DNA of 64,000 nt from Microbispora rosea (GCF_900156315.1 NZ_FTNI01000005.1:264167-328166), one strand, 5' to 3'; positions 24,363-33,487 are shown, counted from the stretch's first letter. Program-made: numbers and translations. The notes: a model not told the origin generated them from the sequence alone.

Positions 24363-25403
24363 ATGGGTTTCATGCCGAAGACGTCCGCGCGGCTGCTCGC
24401 GCTTCTGTCGCTGCTGCAGACCCGTCGCACCTGGTCCGGCGAGGACCTGGCCGAGCGGCTGCGGATCACTGCGCGCACGGTCCGCCGTGACGTCGACCGG
24501 CTCCGTGAGCTCGGTTATCCGATCACGACCTTCAAGGGGCCCGACGGTGGATACCGGCTGGACGCCGGTTCGCAGCTGCCCCCGCTGCTGTTCGACGACG
24601 ACCAGGCCGTCGCCCTCGCCGTGGCCCTCCAGACCGCCACCACGACCGGCGCCGGCATCGGGGAGGCCGCGGCGCGTGCGCTGCACACCGTCCGGCAGGT
24701 CATGCCCGCACGGCTGCGCCACAGGATCGACACCCTCCAGGTCACCGCCGTCGAGCGGGCCGCGGCGCGGCCGGACGTAGGGGTCGACGGCAGCGTGCTC
24801 ATGGCGCTCAGCGCCGCCGTCCACGCGGCTGAGGTGCTGCGCTTCGACTACGCGGCCGCGTCCCCTCCGGACGCGGACGACCGGGTGCTGACGCCGCCGC
24901 GCCGAGTGGAGCCGCATCATCTGGTCACCTGGGGCGGACGCTGGTATCTCGTCGCCTGGGACCTCGACCGGGGGGACTGGCGCACCTTCCGCGCCGATCG
25001 GATCACCCCGCGCTCCCCCACGGGGCCGCGTTTCACGCCGCGTGAGGTGCCCGGAGGCGATGTGGCCGCCTTCGTGGCCGGCAGGTTCCGGGGCTTCGAC
25101 GGCTCGGGCGACTGGCCCTGCCGCGGTGAGGTGATCCTCGCCCTGTCGGCCGCCGCCGTGTCCCGATACGCCCGCGACGGCGTCGTGGAGGAGCTCGGCC
25201 CGGACCGCTGCCGGCTCGTCCTGGGCTCGTGGTCGTGGCCCGGCCTGGCCGCCGCCATCGGCAGGTTCGACGCCGACATCGAGGTCGTCGGCCCTGCCGA
25301 GCTCAGGGAGGCTTTCGCGCATCTGGCCCGCCGCTATGCCAGGGCCGCGGGCGGCGCGATGGGCGGCGTGGGGAGGGCCGAGCCGATGCTCAGGTCACCG
25401 TAG
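24363..25403 (+). CDS. YafY-type transcriptional regulator (DeoR-like HTH plus WYL domain)
   Basis: 346 residues. N-terminal HTH: LLALLSLLQTRRTWSGEDLAERLRITARTVRRDVDRLRELGYPITT, then GGYRLDAGSQLPPLLFDDDQAVALAVAL. A WYL domain follows: [33 protein letters not shown] (the motif varies to WYL inside [10 protein letters not shown]). The C-terminal WCX region follows. WYL domains bind ligands or nucleic acid. Start ATG 24363 has GGAG 4 nt upstream; ATG 24372 is an alternative. The 3' end overlaps the convergent XRE gene by 14 bp. Confidence 0.9.
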   Translation: MGFMPKTSARLLALLSLLQTRRTWSGEDLAERLRITARTVRRDVDRLRELGYPITTFKGPDGGYRLDAGSQLPPLLFDDDQAVALAVALQTATTTGAGIGEAAARALHTVRQVMPARLRHRIDTLQVTAVERAAARPDVGVDGSVLMALSAAVHAAEVLRFDYAAASPPDADDRVLTPPRRVEPHHLVTWGGRWYLVAWDLDRGDWRTFRADRITPRSPTGPRFTPREVPGGDVAAFVAGRFRGFDGSGDWPCRGEVILALSAAAVSRYARDGVVEELGPDRCRLVLGSWSWPGLAAAIGRFDADIEVVGPAELREAFAHLARRYARAAGGAMGGVGRAEPMLRSP

Positions 25404-26253
25404 GTGAGCCGGCGCCCGTCGAGGTGGGTGCCGTCCCGGCCATGGAGGCGAGCATGCGGAGTTTCTCGTCGCTCTCGCTGCCCTGATCGGCGTAGTAGAG
25501 CACCAGGAGCAGGCCGTCCACGGGAAGCTTGTCCCGGTGCAGGCGCAGCTCGCCGACGACGGGATGGTTCACGGTGGCGGTGCCGCCGTCGAGGGTGCGG
25601 ATGTCGTGGCGCGCCCAGAGGGTTCGGAAGCGCTCGCTCGACAGGGCGAGCTCCCCCACCAGCTCCACGAACCGCGGGTTGTCGATGTCGTCCCCGGCGG
25701 ACTTCCTGAAGGCGGCGATGAATCCTTCCGCCGAGCGTGTCCAGTCCTGCTGGAACGCCTGCTCCTCGGGATCGAGCAGCAGTGACCGCAGGCGGTTGTA
25801 CCCGGGCTGGAGGCGGGGAGAGAGCGCGACCGCGAGCCGGTTGGAGGCGAGCACGTCGAACGCGCGCCCCTCCACGAAGGCGGGAACCTGCACGCTCGCC
25901 AGGAGCTGGTGCAGCCGCGCGGGGACACGTTCGGGCTTCCTGCGCCGCCGGGGCCTGGGGCGTGCGGCGGCCAGGCCGAGAAGGTAGTCCTGTTCCAGCT
26001 CGTCGAGGTGCAGGACCCGCGCGAGCGATTCGAGCACCTGCGTTGAGGGGTTCCGGTCGCGGCCGCGCTCCAGCCGCAGGTAGTAGTCGGCGCTGATGCC
26101 CGCGAGCATGGCGACCTCTTCACGGCGAAGCCCCGGAACGCGCCGGTTCGGGCCCGGCGCGAGCCCGGCCTGTTGCGGGGTGACCAGGGCCCGCCGGGCA
26201 CGCAGGTAGCCGCCGAGCAGGTTGGCGCGGTCGTCGTCGCTCATGTTCGCCAT
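25390..26253 (-). CDS. MmyB-like XRE-family regulator
   Basis: 287 residues. HTH_31/XRE N-terminus (LGGYLRARRALVTPQQAGL...RRVPGLRREEVAMLAGISADYYLRLERGRDRNPSTQVLESLARVLHLDE) followed by the MmyB ligand-binding (PAS-like) domain with LHQLLASVQVPAFVEGRAFDVLASNRLA and a C-terminal GELRLHRDKLPVDG. MmyB-like regulators are frequently divergent from short-chain dehydrogenase genes in actinomycetes, exactly as here (SDR at 26437). Ligand probably a lipophilic compound. Start ATG 26253 (MANMSDD); ATG 26244 also possible. Confidence 0.9.
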   Translation of the reverse strand: MANMSDDDRANLLGGYLRARRALVTPQQAGLAPGPNRRVPGLRREEVAMLAGISADYYLRLERGRDRNPSTQVLESLARVLHLDELEQDYLLGLAAARPRPRRRRKPERVPARLHQLLASVQVPAFVEGRAFDVLASNRLAVALSPRLQPGYNRLRSLLLDPEEQAFQQDWTRSAEGFIAAFRKSAGDDIDNPRFVELVGELALSSERFRTLWARHDIRTLDGGTATVNHPVVGELRLHRDKLPVDGLLLVLYYADQGSESDEKLRMLASMAGTAPTSTGAGSPTVT

Positions 26254-26436
26254 CGTATTTCGGGCCTTCCGCGCCAAGGGGGCCCTGGCAGGACCCCGGA
26301 AGACGGGGGCACTGCCTCCAGCCGGAGAAGGGATCGACACTGAAGACGCCGCGGCGCAGGAACCGCAATCCGGAACTTCGACGGGCGCGCCCAGCGGCTT
26401 CGCCGCGGACGGGCCCACCCTGAGCAGGAGCATTCA

Positions 26437-27198
26437 ATGGACATCACCAACCGCACGGTCTTCATCGCCGGCGCCACCTCGGGAATCGGTCTCGAGCTCG
26501 CTCGCCGCTTCGCCGCGGCCGGCAGCTCCGTCGTCGTCGGCGGCCGGCGAGCCGACCTGCTCGACCGGCTGGCAGCCGAGGGGTTCGGCACCGTTGCCAT
26601 CGACGTGACCGACCAGGACAGCGTCGGCCGTGCCCGCGACACGATCCTCCGCACCCACCCGGACCTCGACACGATCATGACGATGTCCGGGGTCGGGATG
26701 CCCGAGGATCTGCGCGATCCCGCGCACTTCGGCGCCGCACGGCAGATGATCGACACCAACCTCCTGGGCACCATCCGCGTCATCGACGCGTTCACCCCGC
26801 ACCTGGTCCGGCGCGGCGCCGGCACCGTCATCACGGTCACCTCGGGTATCGGGTTCCTGCCGTTCCCGCTCATGCCGACGTACGCGGCGTCGAAGGCCGC
26901 GGTGCACGCCTACTCCGAGGCGCTGCGCGCGCAACTGGACGGCACGGGCATCGAGGTGTCCGAACTCGTCCCTCCGGCTGTCGCCACCACGCCCGAGCAG
27001 GCTCGGCTCAACCCCCGCGCGCTCGACCTCGCCGAGTTCGCCACCGAGGTGATGGATCTGCTCCAGGCCGATCCCACTCCACACGAGATCCTCGTCAAGG
27101 GCGTGCTGATGCACCGCTGGGCCGAGCGCGACGGTACCTACGCCGATCTGGTCGCCCAGCGGTCGCAGGCGCTCGCGATGCTCCCGAGCCGTCAGTAG
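26437..27198 (+). CDS. Short-chain dehydrogenase/reductase
   Basis: 253 residues, classical SDR: GATSGIG cofactor motif at 12-18, and the Ser135 / Tyr148-x3-Lys152 catalytic set in VTSGIGF...PTYAASKAA. VVVGGRRADLL suggests NADP preference. Similar to DltE-type oxidoreductases. Start ATG 26437 follows CAGGAGCATTCA, a good ribosome-binding site. Divergent from the MmyB-like regulator, which probably represses it. Substrate unknown. Confidence 0.9.
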   Translation: MDITNRTVFIAGATSGIGLELARRFAAAGSSVVVGGRRADLLDRLAAEGFGTVAIDVTDQDSVGRARDTILRTHPDLDTIMTMSGVGMPEDLRDPAHFGAARQMIDTNLLGTIRVIDAFTPHLVRRGAGTVITVTSGIGFLPFPLMPTYAASKAAVHAYSEALRAQLDGTGIEVSELVPPAVATTPEQARLNPRALDLAEFATEVMDLLQADPTPHEILVKGVLMHRWAERDGTYADLVAQRSQALAMLPSRQ

Positions 27199-27223
27199 GC
27201 GCGGACGGGCAGCCCCGGACCGG

Positions 27224-28186
27224 TCACGGTCGCGGCGAGGCCGCCTCGAGGACAGCGCGTCCGGCCGCGGTGAGCTCGTGCGTGGCCGTGCGACCGGCCC
27301 GGGTGCTGTCGATCAACCCGGCGTCGCGCAGGATCGCCAGGTGTTCGCTTGCCGTCGGGGCGGTGACGCTCACGAGCCCGGCCACGACGGTCGTCTGCAG
27401 CGGTGTGGTGAGCGCGGCCAGGATCCTCGATCGGGTCGTTCCCAGAAGCCGGTCGAGGGATCTCGGAGTGGGGGGCGCCGCCCAGAGGTACCGCCCGGAC
27501 GCCGGGTAATAGATCGCCGGGGCCCAGTGGTGTGAGGTGGTGCACTGCACGCGGTCGGTGATGAACAGTGACGGAACGAGAATGAGCCCCCCGGGGCAGT
27601 CGACGTCGATGTCGACGGCCGACTCGACGGTGATGGTGTCGCCTTCGCACCCCGCGGAGGGGTGCAGGCGCGGGAGGACCGTGCGCAGCCCCTCGCGGTT
27701 GACCTGAAGGGCCCGGTCCAGCATCTCGGCACGCAGCGCCTGCCGCATGGACGGCCACTCCGGTTCCACGGCCGCCTTCCAGAGTCGGCGCACCGCGTCG
27801 GCGGCCTCCACCCTGGTGCGGGCGGGGTCGCCGAGCAGCCGACGGCCTGTTTCTGCCCCACGGCCGGCGGCGGCGTCGGCCAGCTCGGCGTAGACCTGAT
27901 CCGCCGGGGTGGACAGGAGGGCGTCCATGCCTTCGTCGAAGGTCGGCTCGCTGGACATCGGCGACGGGTCGAGGAAGTCGGGCCGATAGGCGCCATCGGC
28001 CATGAAGACCGTGAGCGCGGTCAGGTCCAGGCCGGAAAGGCGGTGGCGGCGACGGCGAAGCCACGAGTGGAACATCGGGTGACGCTGCGGCTCGGTCAAC
28101 AGCCGGGCGAGGCTGACCACTTCGTGGATCGGCGACATCGCCCAGCGCACTCCCGCGGCCCCGGCGCCCAATCGGTAGCGGATCAT
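27224..28186 (-). CDS. ArsR-type regulator with large N-terminal domain (DUF5937-like)
   Basis: 320 residues. The winged helix is at the C-terminus (LLGTTRSRILAALTTPLQTTVVAGLVSVTAPTASEHLAILRDAGLIDSTRAGRTATHELTAAGRAVLEA), unlike simple ArsR proteins. The N-terminal 230 residues match the pattern of actinobacterial proteins annotated DUF5937 (SPIHEVVSLARLL...HPMFHSWLRRRR). There are no clustered metal-binding cysteines, so metal sensing is unlikely. The start at 28186 has GGGAG abutting the ATG; an in-frame ATG in the MSPIHE context is an alternative. Divergent from the cupin gene, which it may control. Confidence 0.78.
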   Translation of the reverse strand: MIRYRLGAGAAGVRWAMSPIHEVVSLARLLTEPQRHPMFHSWLRRRRHRLSGLDLTALTVFMADGAYRPDFLDPSPMSSEPTFDEGMDALLSTPADQVYAELADAAAGRGAETGRRLLGDPARTRVEAADAVRRLWKAAVEPEWPSMRQALRAEMLDRALQVNREGLRTVLPRLHPSAGCEGDTITVESAVDIDVDCPGGLILVPSLFITDRVQCTTSHHWAPAIYYPASGRYLWAAPPTPRSLDRLLGTTRSRILAALTTPLQTTVVAGLVSVTAPTASEHLAILRDAGLIDSTRAGRTATHELTAAGRAVLEAASPRP

Positions 28187-28252
28187 CTCCCGATTGTTAG
28201 GCCACCGCCGAAGTGAGGGCGAGCGGAGCGGCGAAGCCCCGAGACTCGGGCC

Positions 28253-28726
28253 ATGACCGACACCACGCAGACGGACGGGTGCTGCTCCCAGCCCGAGCAA
28301 GCCGGAAAGACGCGAACGATCCGGCTGGGCGCCGGCGGATCGACCATCGAGGTCCTCGCCCGCAAGGCGGAGACCGGCGGGATCGTGAGCATCTACCGGT
28401 GGCGCATGTCGCCCTCCAGCCGGGGACCCTCCCCGCACTTCCACACGACCTTCAGCGAGACCTTCATCGTCGAAGAAGGTGAAGTCGACTACTTCGACGG
28501 GCGGGCCTGGCGAACACTGCGGCCCGGCGACACCGCGCATGCCTCGATGGGCGACGTCCACGCGATCCGCAAGGAGCGCGCCGAACCCGCCACCCTCCTC
28601 ATGGTGCTCTCACCGGGCGTGCTCCGGGAGGAGTACTTCGCGGAGCTCGCCACTGTGCACGAGCGGGACCTGAGCCGGCTCCACGACGCCCACGACAACC
28701 ATTTCGTCGGCGACTGCGAACGGTGA
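28253..28726 (+). CDS. Cupin-domain protein
   Basis: 157 residues. Cupin motif 1 is recognisable in PHFHTTFSETFIVEEGEVDYF (two His and a Glu as probable metal ligands) and motif 2 in PGDTAHASMGDVHAIRKE. The N-terminus contains a GCC pair (TDGCCSQPEQ). Likely a small metal-binding dioxygenase- or isomerase-like protein; function not predictable. It diverges from the ArsR-type gene with a 66-bp interval. Confidence 0.8.
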   Translation: MTDTTQTDGCCSQPEQAGKTRTIRLGAGGSTIEVLARKAETGGIVSIYRWRMSPSSRGPSPHFHTTFSETFIVEEGEVDYFDGRAWRTLRPGDTAHASMGDVHAIRKERAEPATLLMVLSPGVLREEYFAELATVHERDLSRLHDAHDNHFVGDCER

Positions 28727-28814
28727 CGGCACCGGCGGCAGCCCGCCCCACCCCGCTCCACGCGGTGCCCGACCATGCGCTCACCGCGCTCAGGCGTGAT
28801 CACCTGGGGACGAG

Positions 28815-29138
28815 TCAGGACACGCAGACGCAGAACTCGTTGCCTTCGGGATCCCGCCAGACCTGCCAGAGATCCTCGTGCATCTCCCCTACCGGGGTGG
28901 CCCCGAGCGCGGTGGCGCGGGCGACCGCGGTGGCGAAGTCGTCGGTGACCAGATCCAGGTGGACGCGATTCTTCGCGGTCTTGGGTTCGGAGACCCGCTG
29001 CAGGGCCAGGTCGGGACCGAGACTGATCCAGTCGTCCTCGCGACGGGTGATGTCCCGCTCCAGCAGGCGGCTCCAGAACGCGGCGAGCCCGTCGAGGTCG
29101 TTGGCGTCGATGACCACGCCACCCAGGCGAATGCTCAT
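28815..29138 (-). CDS. VOC-family protein (glyoxalase_6 type)
   Basis: 107 residues: SIRLGGVVIDANDLDGLAAFWSRLLERDITRREDDWISLGPDLALQRV, then NRVHLDLVTDDFATAVARATALGATPV and WQVWRDPEGNEFCVCVS. This is the short VOC type often annotated as glyoxalase/bleomycin resistance, with His in RVHLDL and Glu in GNEFCV as likely metal ligands. Start ATG 29138 follows GAGGGGAGCA. Convergent with the cupin gene. Confidence 0.85.
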   Translation of the reverse strand: MSIRLGGVVIDANDLDGLAAFWSRLLERDITRREDDWISLGPDLALQRVSEPKTAKNRVHLDLVTDDFATAVARATALGATPVGEMHEDLWQVWRDPEGNEFCVCVS

Positions 29139-29251
29139 TGCTCCCCTCTCGGCGTACGGATCGATTATGTCCGGGCCCGGTTGTCCGGCCCGGACCGGAT
29201 ATCGACCATGGCAGAAGGAGGATCTTCCGAGGAAATGCGAGGAGCGCGAGC

Positions 29252-29746
29252 ATGAGCCCGGTTGTCATAGGCCGCCTCAGCGGTGAGGACTGGCGCACCT
29301 GGCGTCGTCTGCGCCTGGCGGCGCTGGCCGACGCGCCCGGCGTCTTCCACGGCGACCTGGAAGAGGAGCGGGCCTACGACGAGGCGCGGTGGCGCGCGTG
29401 GACGGAGGACGGTGTCAAGGCGGTCGCGTTCGACGGGCACGCGCCGCTGGGCGTGGCCGCGGGGCGTGTGCCGGCGGACCGGGCCGGGGCCGTCGAGCTG
29501 TTCGGCATGTGGGTGCGTCCCCGGGCCAGAGGCGGGCGGATCGCCGAGCGCCTGGCACTGGAGGTGGTGGCCTGGGCGCGCGAGACAGGGCGGTCCCGGG
29601 TGGAGCTGTGGGTGATCTCCGGCAACGATTCCGCCGAACGCGTCTACCGGCGGCTCGGATTCCGCGACACGGGCGAATACGAACTCCACCCGCGCGACTC
29701 TGGCCTGCGCAAATACGTCATGGCCAGGGGCGTCGGCGAGGGGTGA
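29252..29746 (+). CDS. GNAT-family N-acetyltransferase
   Basis: 164 residues. Acetyl-CoA binding motif A is visible as VELFGMWVRPRARGGRIAERLALEVVAWARETG (R-x-x-G-G/R-A core), followed by VELWVISGNDSAERVYRRLGFRDTGEYE (motif B). Start ATG 29252 has GAGGAGCGCGAGC upstream. Acceptor substrate unknown. The gene stands alone upstream of a two-component system that has its own start 280 bp later. Confidence 0.88.
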   Translation: MSPVVIGRLSGEDWRTWRRLRLAALADAPGVFHGDLEEERAYDEARWRAWTEDGVKAVAFDGHAPLGVAAGRVPADRAGAVELFGMWVRPRARGGRIAERLALEVVAWARETGRSRVELWVISGNDSAERVYRRLGFRDTGEYELHPRDSGLRKYVMARGVGEG

Positions 29747-30027
29747 CGCCGGTGACGCGGGTGACGCCGTTCCGGCGCGTCCGCAGCGCGTGCGCGCCCG
29801 TGGCCACATGGGTGACGTCCGCCGACCAGCGATCGCTCTCCGAGAACACGGTCACGGCGCCGTCGGCGGCACTCGTGTGGCCGGGGTTGGCCTGCGGGCG
29901 TACGTCCCCGGGCCGATGCCACCTCGGCGGCGGCCGGTTAGCCTCGGGGCATGAACCCCTCAACGGCCGCCCCGTCTTCTGCGCGCGTTGCCTGTCGCAC
30001 CTTCGTCCACGAGAGGACGCGCCGCCG

Positions 30028-31215
30028 ATGACGAGAACGAAGGCCATGGCCTGGGTGGGGGGTGCCTCCTACCTCCTCATGGTGGGCCTGCTGGTGTGGG
30101 GCGCGCCGGAGGCGCCGGGCACGGTCCACGCCGCCGGTTCCCTGCTCGCCGTGAGCCTGCTCGCCGGCATGGTGCGGCGGATGCCGCTGTCGGCTCTGGC
30201 GATGACGCTCATCGGATCCACAGCCGTGGTGGCGGGCCCTCCGAGCGCCGCCCAGGAAAGCCTGGCGGCGTCGTATCAGGGCCAGTTCCTGTCGTATCTG
30301 GCAGTGGACCTCGTTCTGGGCTTCGTCGTCGCCACCCGTGCGCGACGGGCTTCGATCGTCGCCGTGGCCGTGTCTTTCACCGTGCAACTCCTGCTGATCG
30401 GCGGCTTCGCGCACGGGGACGACCTGACCGTCAACGGGGTGATCGCCCTCCTGGCGATAGCCGCGTCGTGCATGGCCGGTCTGCTGACTCGCGAGCGCCG
30501 TGAGCACGCGGCGGCGCTGCGTTCACAGGAGGTGGCCGAGGCCGTGACCGCGGAACGGCTGCGGATCGCACGGGAGCTGCACGACATGGTCGCGCACAGC
30601 ATCGGCATCATCGCGATCCAGGCCGGCGTGGGGAGCCGGGTCATCCAGACACAGCCGGCGGAGGCCGGCGAGGCGCTGCGCACCATCGAGGCCGCCAGCA
30701 GACAGACCCTGTCGAGCCTTCGGCGCACGCTTGTGGCGCTCCGCCAGGCCGACGGGGGCGCGATCGGGCCGGAGCGGTCACCGCTCGCCCCCTCGCCTGG
30801 CCTGTCGAACGTCGGACAACTGGCGGCGGCGACCGCGGACGCGGGAGTACGCGTCGATGTGCGCCGCAGTGGGGAGCAACGTCCTTTGCCTGCCGACGTC
30901 GATCTGGCCGCCTACCGCATCGTGCAGGAGGCGTTGACCAACGTGGTCCGCCACGCGGACACCGGCCGTTGCCGGGTGGCCATCGACTTCGGAGACGAGG
31001 AACTGTCCGTTGAGGTCGTCGACGACGGGTGCGGCGCCACCGGGAACGGATCAGCGGCCCGACCGGCTCAGGGCTTCGGCATCGTCGGCATGCGGGAGCG
31101 GGTCGGCCTGCTCGGCGGCCACCTCAGCGCCGGGCCGCGCCCTGAGGGTGGCTTCCGGGTAGCAGCCCGGCTGCCGCTGCCCGAACCCGCCGGATCCGCG
31201 GTGGAGGCCCGATGA
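30028..31215 (+). CDS. Sensor histidine kinase (HisKA_3 / NarL type)
   Basis: 395 residues: about five transmembrane segments in residues 5-155, then AVTAERLRIARELHDMVAHSIGIIAIQAGVG, the HisKA_3 box with the phospho-accepting His in ELHDMVAHS, and a HATPase with VQEALTNVVRHA (N-box) and GFGIVGMRERVGLLGG (G-box). It autophosphorylates and passes phosphate to the coupled regulator. Start ATG 30028 has GAGAGGA upstream. The stop overlaps the response regulator start by 4 bp. Confidence 0.9.
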   Translation: MTRTKAMAWVGGASYLLMVGLLVWGAPEAPGTVHAAGSLLAVSLLAGMVRRMPLSALAMTLIGSTAVVAGPPSAAQESLAASYQGQFLSYLAVDLVLGFVVATRARRASIVAVAVSFTVQLLLIGGFAHGDDLTVNGVIALLAIAASCMAGLLTRERREHAAALRSQEVAEAVTAERLRIARELHDMVAHSIGIIAIQAGVGSRVIQTQPAEAGEALRTIEAASRQTLSSLRRTLVALRQADGGAIGPERSPLAPSPGLSNVGQLAAATADAGVRVDVRRSGEQRPLPADVDLAAYRIVQEALTNVVRHADTGRCRVAIDFGDEELSVEVVDDGCGATGNGSAARPAQGFGIVGMRERVGLLGGHLSAGPRPEGGFRVAARLPLPEPAGSAVEAR

Positions 31216-31871
31216 CCGTCCGGATCCTGCTCGCCGACGACCAGCCGCTGGTGCGGTCAGGGCTGCGCGTGCTCATAGCCGACCACCCCGACCTGGATGT
31301 CGTCGGTGAGGCCGCCACGGGCTCAGAAGCGGTCCGGCTCGTCGGCGAACTCGGCCCCGACGTGGTGGTGATGGACATCAGGATGCCCGGCATGGACGGG
31401 ATCGAGGCGACCCGCCGGATCACGGCCGGCGCGGCGACGACGCGTGTCCTCGTCCTGACCACCTTCGACGAGGACGACCACGTCTACGGCGCGCTCCGGG
31501 CCGGCGCGAGCGGCTTCGTGGTCAAGGACATGGCGCTGGACGACATCCTCGCCGCGATCCGGGTGGTGGCCGCCGGCGACGCACTGATCGCGCCGAGTGT
31601 GACGCGCCGCCTGATCGCGGACTTCGTTCGGCGCCCCGGCACCGCCCAACGCTCCGCGCGAGCGATCGAGGGCATCACCGAGCGGGAACGGGAAGTGCTG
31701 ACCCTGGTCGGACGCGGCCGGTCGAACACCGAGATCGCGCAGGACCTCTTCATCACGGTGGCCACGGCCAAGTCGCACGTGTCACGGCTGCTCACCAAAC
31801 TGGGCGCCCGGGACCGGGTCCAGCTCGTGATCTCCGCTTATGAGATGGGACTCGTGACGCTGCCGCGCTGA
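31212..31871 (+). CDS. Response regulator (NarL/LuxR type)
   Basis: 219 residues: REC domain with phospho-acceptor Asp about 55 in VVVMDIRMPGMDG and the conserved Lys in FVVKDM, then a LuxR-type HTH (ITEREREVLTLVGRGRSNTEIAQDLFITVATAKSHVSRLLTKLG). Encoded with a 4-bp overlap after the histidine kinase, so they form one two-component system. No obvious adjacent target: the next gene is convergent. Confidence 0.92.
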   Translation: MTVRILLADDQPLVRSGLRVLIADHPDLDVVGEAATGSEAVRLVGELGPDVVVMDIRMPGMDGIEATRRITAGAATTRVLVLTTFDEDDHVYGALRAGASGFVVKDMALDDILAAIRVVAAGDALIAPSVTRRLIADFVRRPGTAQRSARAIEGITEREREVLTLVGRGRSNTEIAQDLFITVATAKSHVSRLLTKLGARDRVQLVISAYEMGLVTLPR

Positions 31872-31909
31872 TGGCGTCCTGCCTCGGCGGAGCTGGACGC
31901 GGGGGTACC

Positions 31910-32359
31910 TCAGTCCCCGTCCGCACCGGGGCCGGGGGGTGGTGCGGATGCGGTCATTTGCTCGATGATCTTCTTCAGGGCGCTGTGCAGGTGGCGCCGC
32001 TCCTCGTCGGTGAGGGTCGCGGTGGCGTGTTCGGCCAGCAGGCGCCTGGCCTCGGCGATCGGTTGCTCCGCGGCGCGGGCCTTCGGGGTCAGGTGCAGCC
32101 GGACGAGTCTGCCGTCCGCCGGGTCGCGGCGACGCACGAGCAGCCCGGCCGCCTCCATCCGGGTGGCGGTGTTGACGACGGTCGGGGTGGTGACCTGCAG
32201 GCGGGCCGCCAGCTCCCCGGGTGTCAGCCCGTCGGTCTCCCACAGAACCTCCAGCACGAGGTTCTGCCCCACGCGCACGCCGTGGCGGCTCATCGCCTCG
32301 TCCGCCGCCGCCCGCAACAGCTTCTGCGCCCGCGTGAGCAGCCTCAGCACTTCGGTCAC
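31910..32359 (-). CDS. MarR-family transcriptional regulator
   Basis: 149 residues from a GTG at 32359 (VTEVLRLLTRAQKLL), which has AGGA 7 nt upstream. Winged helix: RVGQNLVLEVLWETDGLTPGELAARLQVTTPTVVNTATRMEAAGLLVRRRDPADGRLVRLHLTPKARA. Divergent from the epimerase gene, with inverted-repeat candidates in the shared region; control of the epimerase is likely. Confidence 0.88.
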   Translation of the reverse strand: MTEVLRLLTRAQKLLRAAADEAMSRHGVRVGQNLVLEVLWETDGLTPGELAARLQVTTPTVVNTATRMEAAGLLVRRRDPADGRLVRLHLTPKARAAEQPIAEARRLLAEHATATLTDEERRHLHSALKKIIEQMTASAPPPGPGADGD

Positions 32360-32385
32360 CTGGCCATCCTACGATTCGTTTGCGC

Positions 32386-32424
32386 GCTAATGATCCCACC
32401 GTTACGCTGATCGTTAGCTTGCTA
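32386..32424. promoter_or_regulatory. Candidate MarR operator
   Basis: GCTAATGATC (32386-32395) and GATCGTTAGC (32409-32418) form a 9/10 inverted repeat with a 13-nt spacer; the right half overlaps a second short palindrome, TAGC-TT-GCTA (32415-32424). Located between the divergent MarR and epimerase starts. Confidence 0.5.
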
Positions 32425-32443
32425 TCGATTTGGAGGGATCCGC

Positions 32444-33466
32444 ATGATCCTTGTGACGGGCGGACGCGGCTTCATCGGCGCGCACACCGTGCGTGCCCTG
32501 CTCGACCTCGGCGAACGCTGCGTGCTCGGCCAGCGGGCGGCGGGACCTCCGCCGGCCCTGGTGACCCAACGGGAGGTGCGGGAGGGGCGGGCCGTGGTGG
32601 AGCAGATGGACTGCACCGACCTCGGCAGCGTCCTGGCGGCGGGCAGGCGTCACCGCGTGACCGGCATCGTGCACCTGGCCGCGGCGGGGATGGGCGCGTC
32701 GGCGCCGCTGGACGAGCTGTCGGCCAACGCCGCCGGGCTGTTCACCGTGCTGCGCGCCGCGCGGGAGTGGGGCGCCGGCCGCGTCGTCGTCGCGAGCACG
32801 ATCGGCGTGTACGCGGGGGTCACGGACCCGGCCCTCCGCGAGGACGCGCCCTTGCCGGTCGCGAGCCCGCATCCGATCCCGGCCGCCAAGAAGATCGCGG
32901 AAGTCGCCGCCGACATCGCCGCGTCATCCGGGCTGGACGTGGTCGCCGCCCGGATCGGGGCGATCTGGGGCCCGTTGGGCAGGCCGTCCTCGCCGTTCTT
33001 CGCCACTCCCCGGCTCGTCCATGCCGCCGCGCGGCATGCGATGGCGGCCGGCGGCGCGAGCGTCTCCTCTGCCGCCCGCGCGGGGGAAGCCCAGGCCGCG
33101 GGCGAGGGCGGCGTGCCAGGCGAGGCGCCACCCTCCTACGCGGAGGACGCCGTCGACATGTGCTACGCGCCCGACTGCGGCCGCGCTCTCGCGCTCCTGC
33201 AGACGACGGCGACGTTGCGCCACCGCACCTACAACGTCGGTGGCGGCCGGGCCGTCGCCAACCGGGAGGTCGCCGCCGCCATCGGCAGGGCCGTGCCGGG
33301 GGCGGCGCCCGCGCTGCTCCCCGGGCGCTCCCCCGCGGCGCCCGCCGTGGACGCCTGTCTCGACATCTCCCGGCTGCGGGAGGACACCGGCTACGCCTCC
33401 GAGTGGGACCTCGATCGGGCCGTGACCGACTACGTCGGCTGGCTGCGGGCGGGCAACCGCCGCTGA
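32444..33466 (+). CDS. NAD-dependent epimerase/dehydratase-like protein (extended SDR)
   Basis: 340 residues. Rossmann signature TGGRGFIG (G6-x-x-G9-x-x-G12) at the N-terminus. The usual YxxxK active site is replaced: the corresponding segment reads PHPIPAAKKIAE, keeping Lys but not Tyr, so classical epimerase chemistry is doubtful. STIGVYAG supplies the usual Ser/Thr strand. Start ATG 32444 follows GGAGGG. It probably binds NAD(P) and acts on an unknown substrate, regulated by the divergent MarR. Confidence 0.82.
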   Translation: MILVTGGRGFIGAHTVRALLDLGERCVLGQRAAGPPPALVTQREVREGRAVVEQMDCTDLGSVLAAGRRHRVTGIVHLAAAGMGASAPLDELSANAAGLFTVLRAAREWGAGRVVVASTIGVYAGVTDPALREDAPLPVASPHPIPAAKKIAEVAADIAASSGLDVVAARIGAIWGPLGRPSSPFFATPRLVHAAARHAMAAGGASVSSAARAGEAQAAGEGGVPGEAPPSYAEDAVDMCYAPDCGRALALLQTTATLRHRTYNVGGGRAVANREVAAAIGRAVPGAAPALLPGRSPAAPAVDACLDISRLREDTGYASEWDLDRAVTDYVGWLRAGNRR

Positions 33467-33481
33467 TCGCTGCACCCACGG

Positions 33482-33487
33482 GATAAT
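33482..33487 (+). promoter_or_regulatory. Putative -10 box for AraC-type gene
   Basis: GATAAT (4 of 6 consensus positions plus conserved A2/T6 geometry) ends 7 nt before the ATG at 33495; no Shine-Dalgarno sequence, consistent with a leaderless transcript. Confidence 0.42.
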
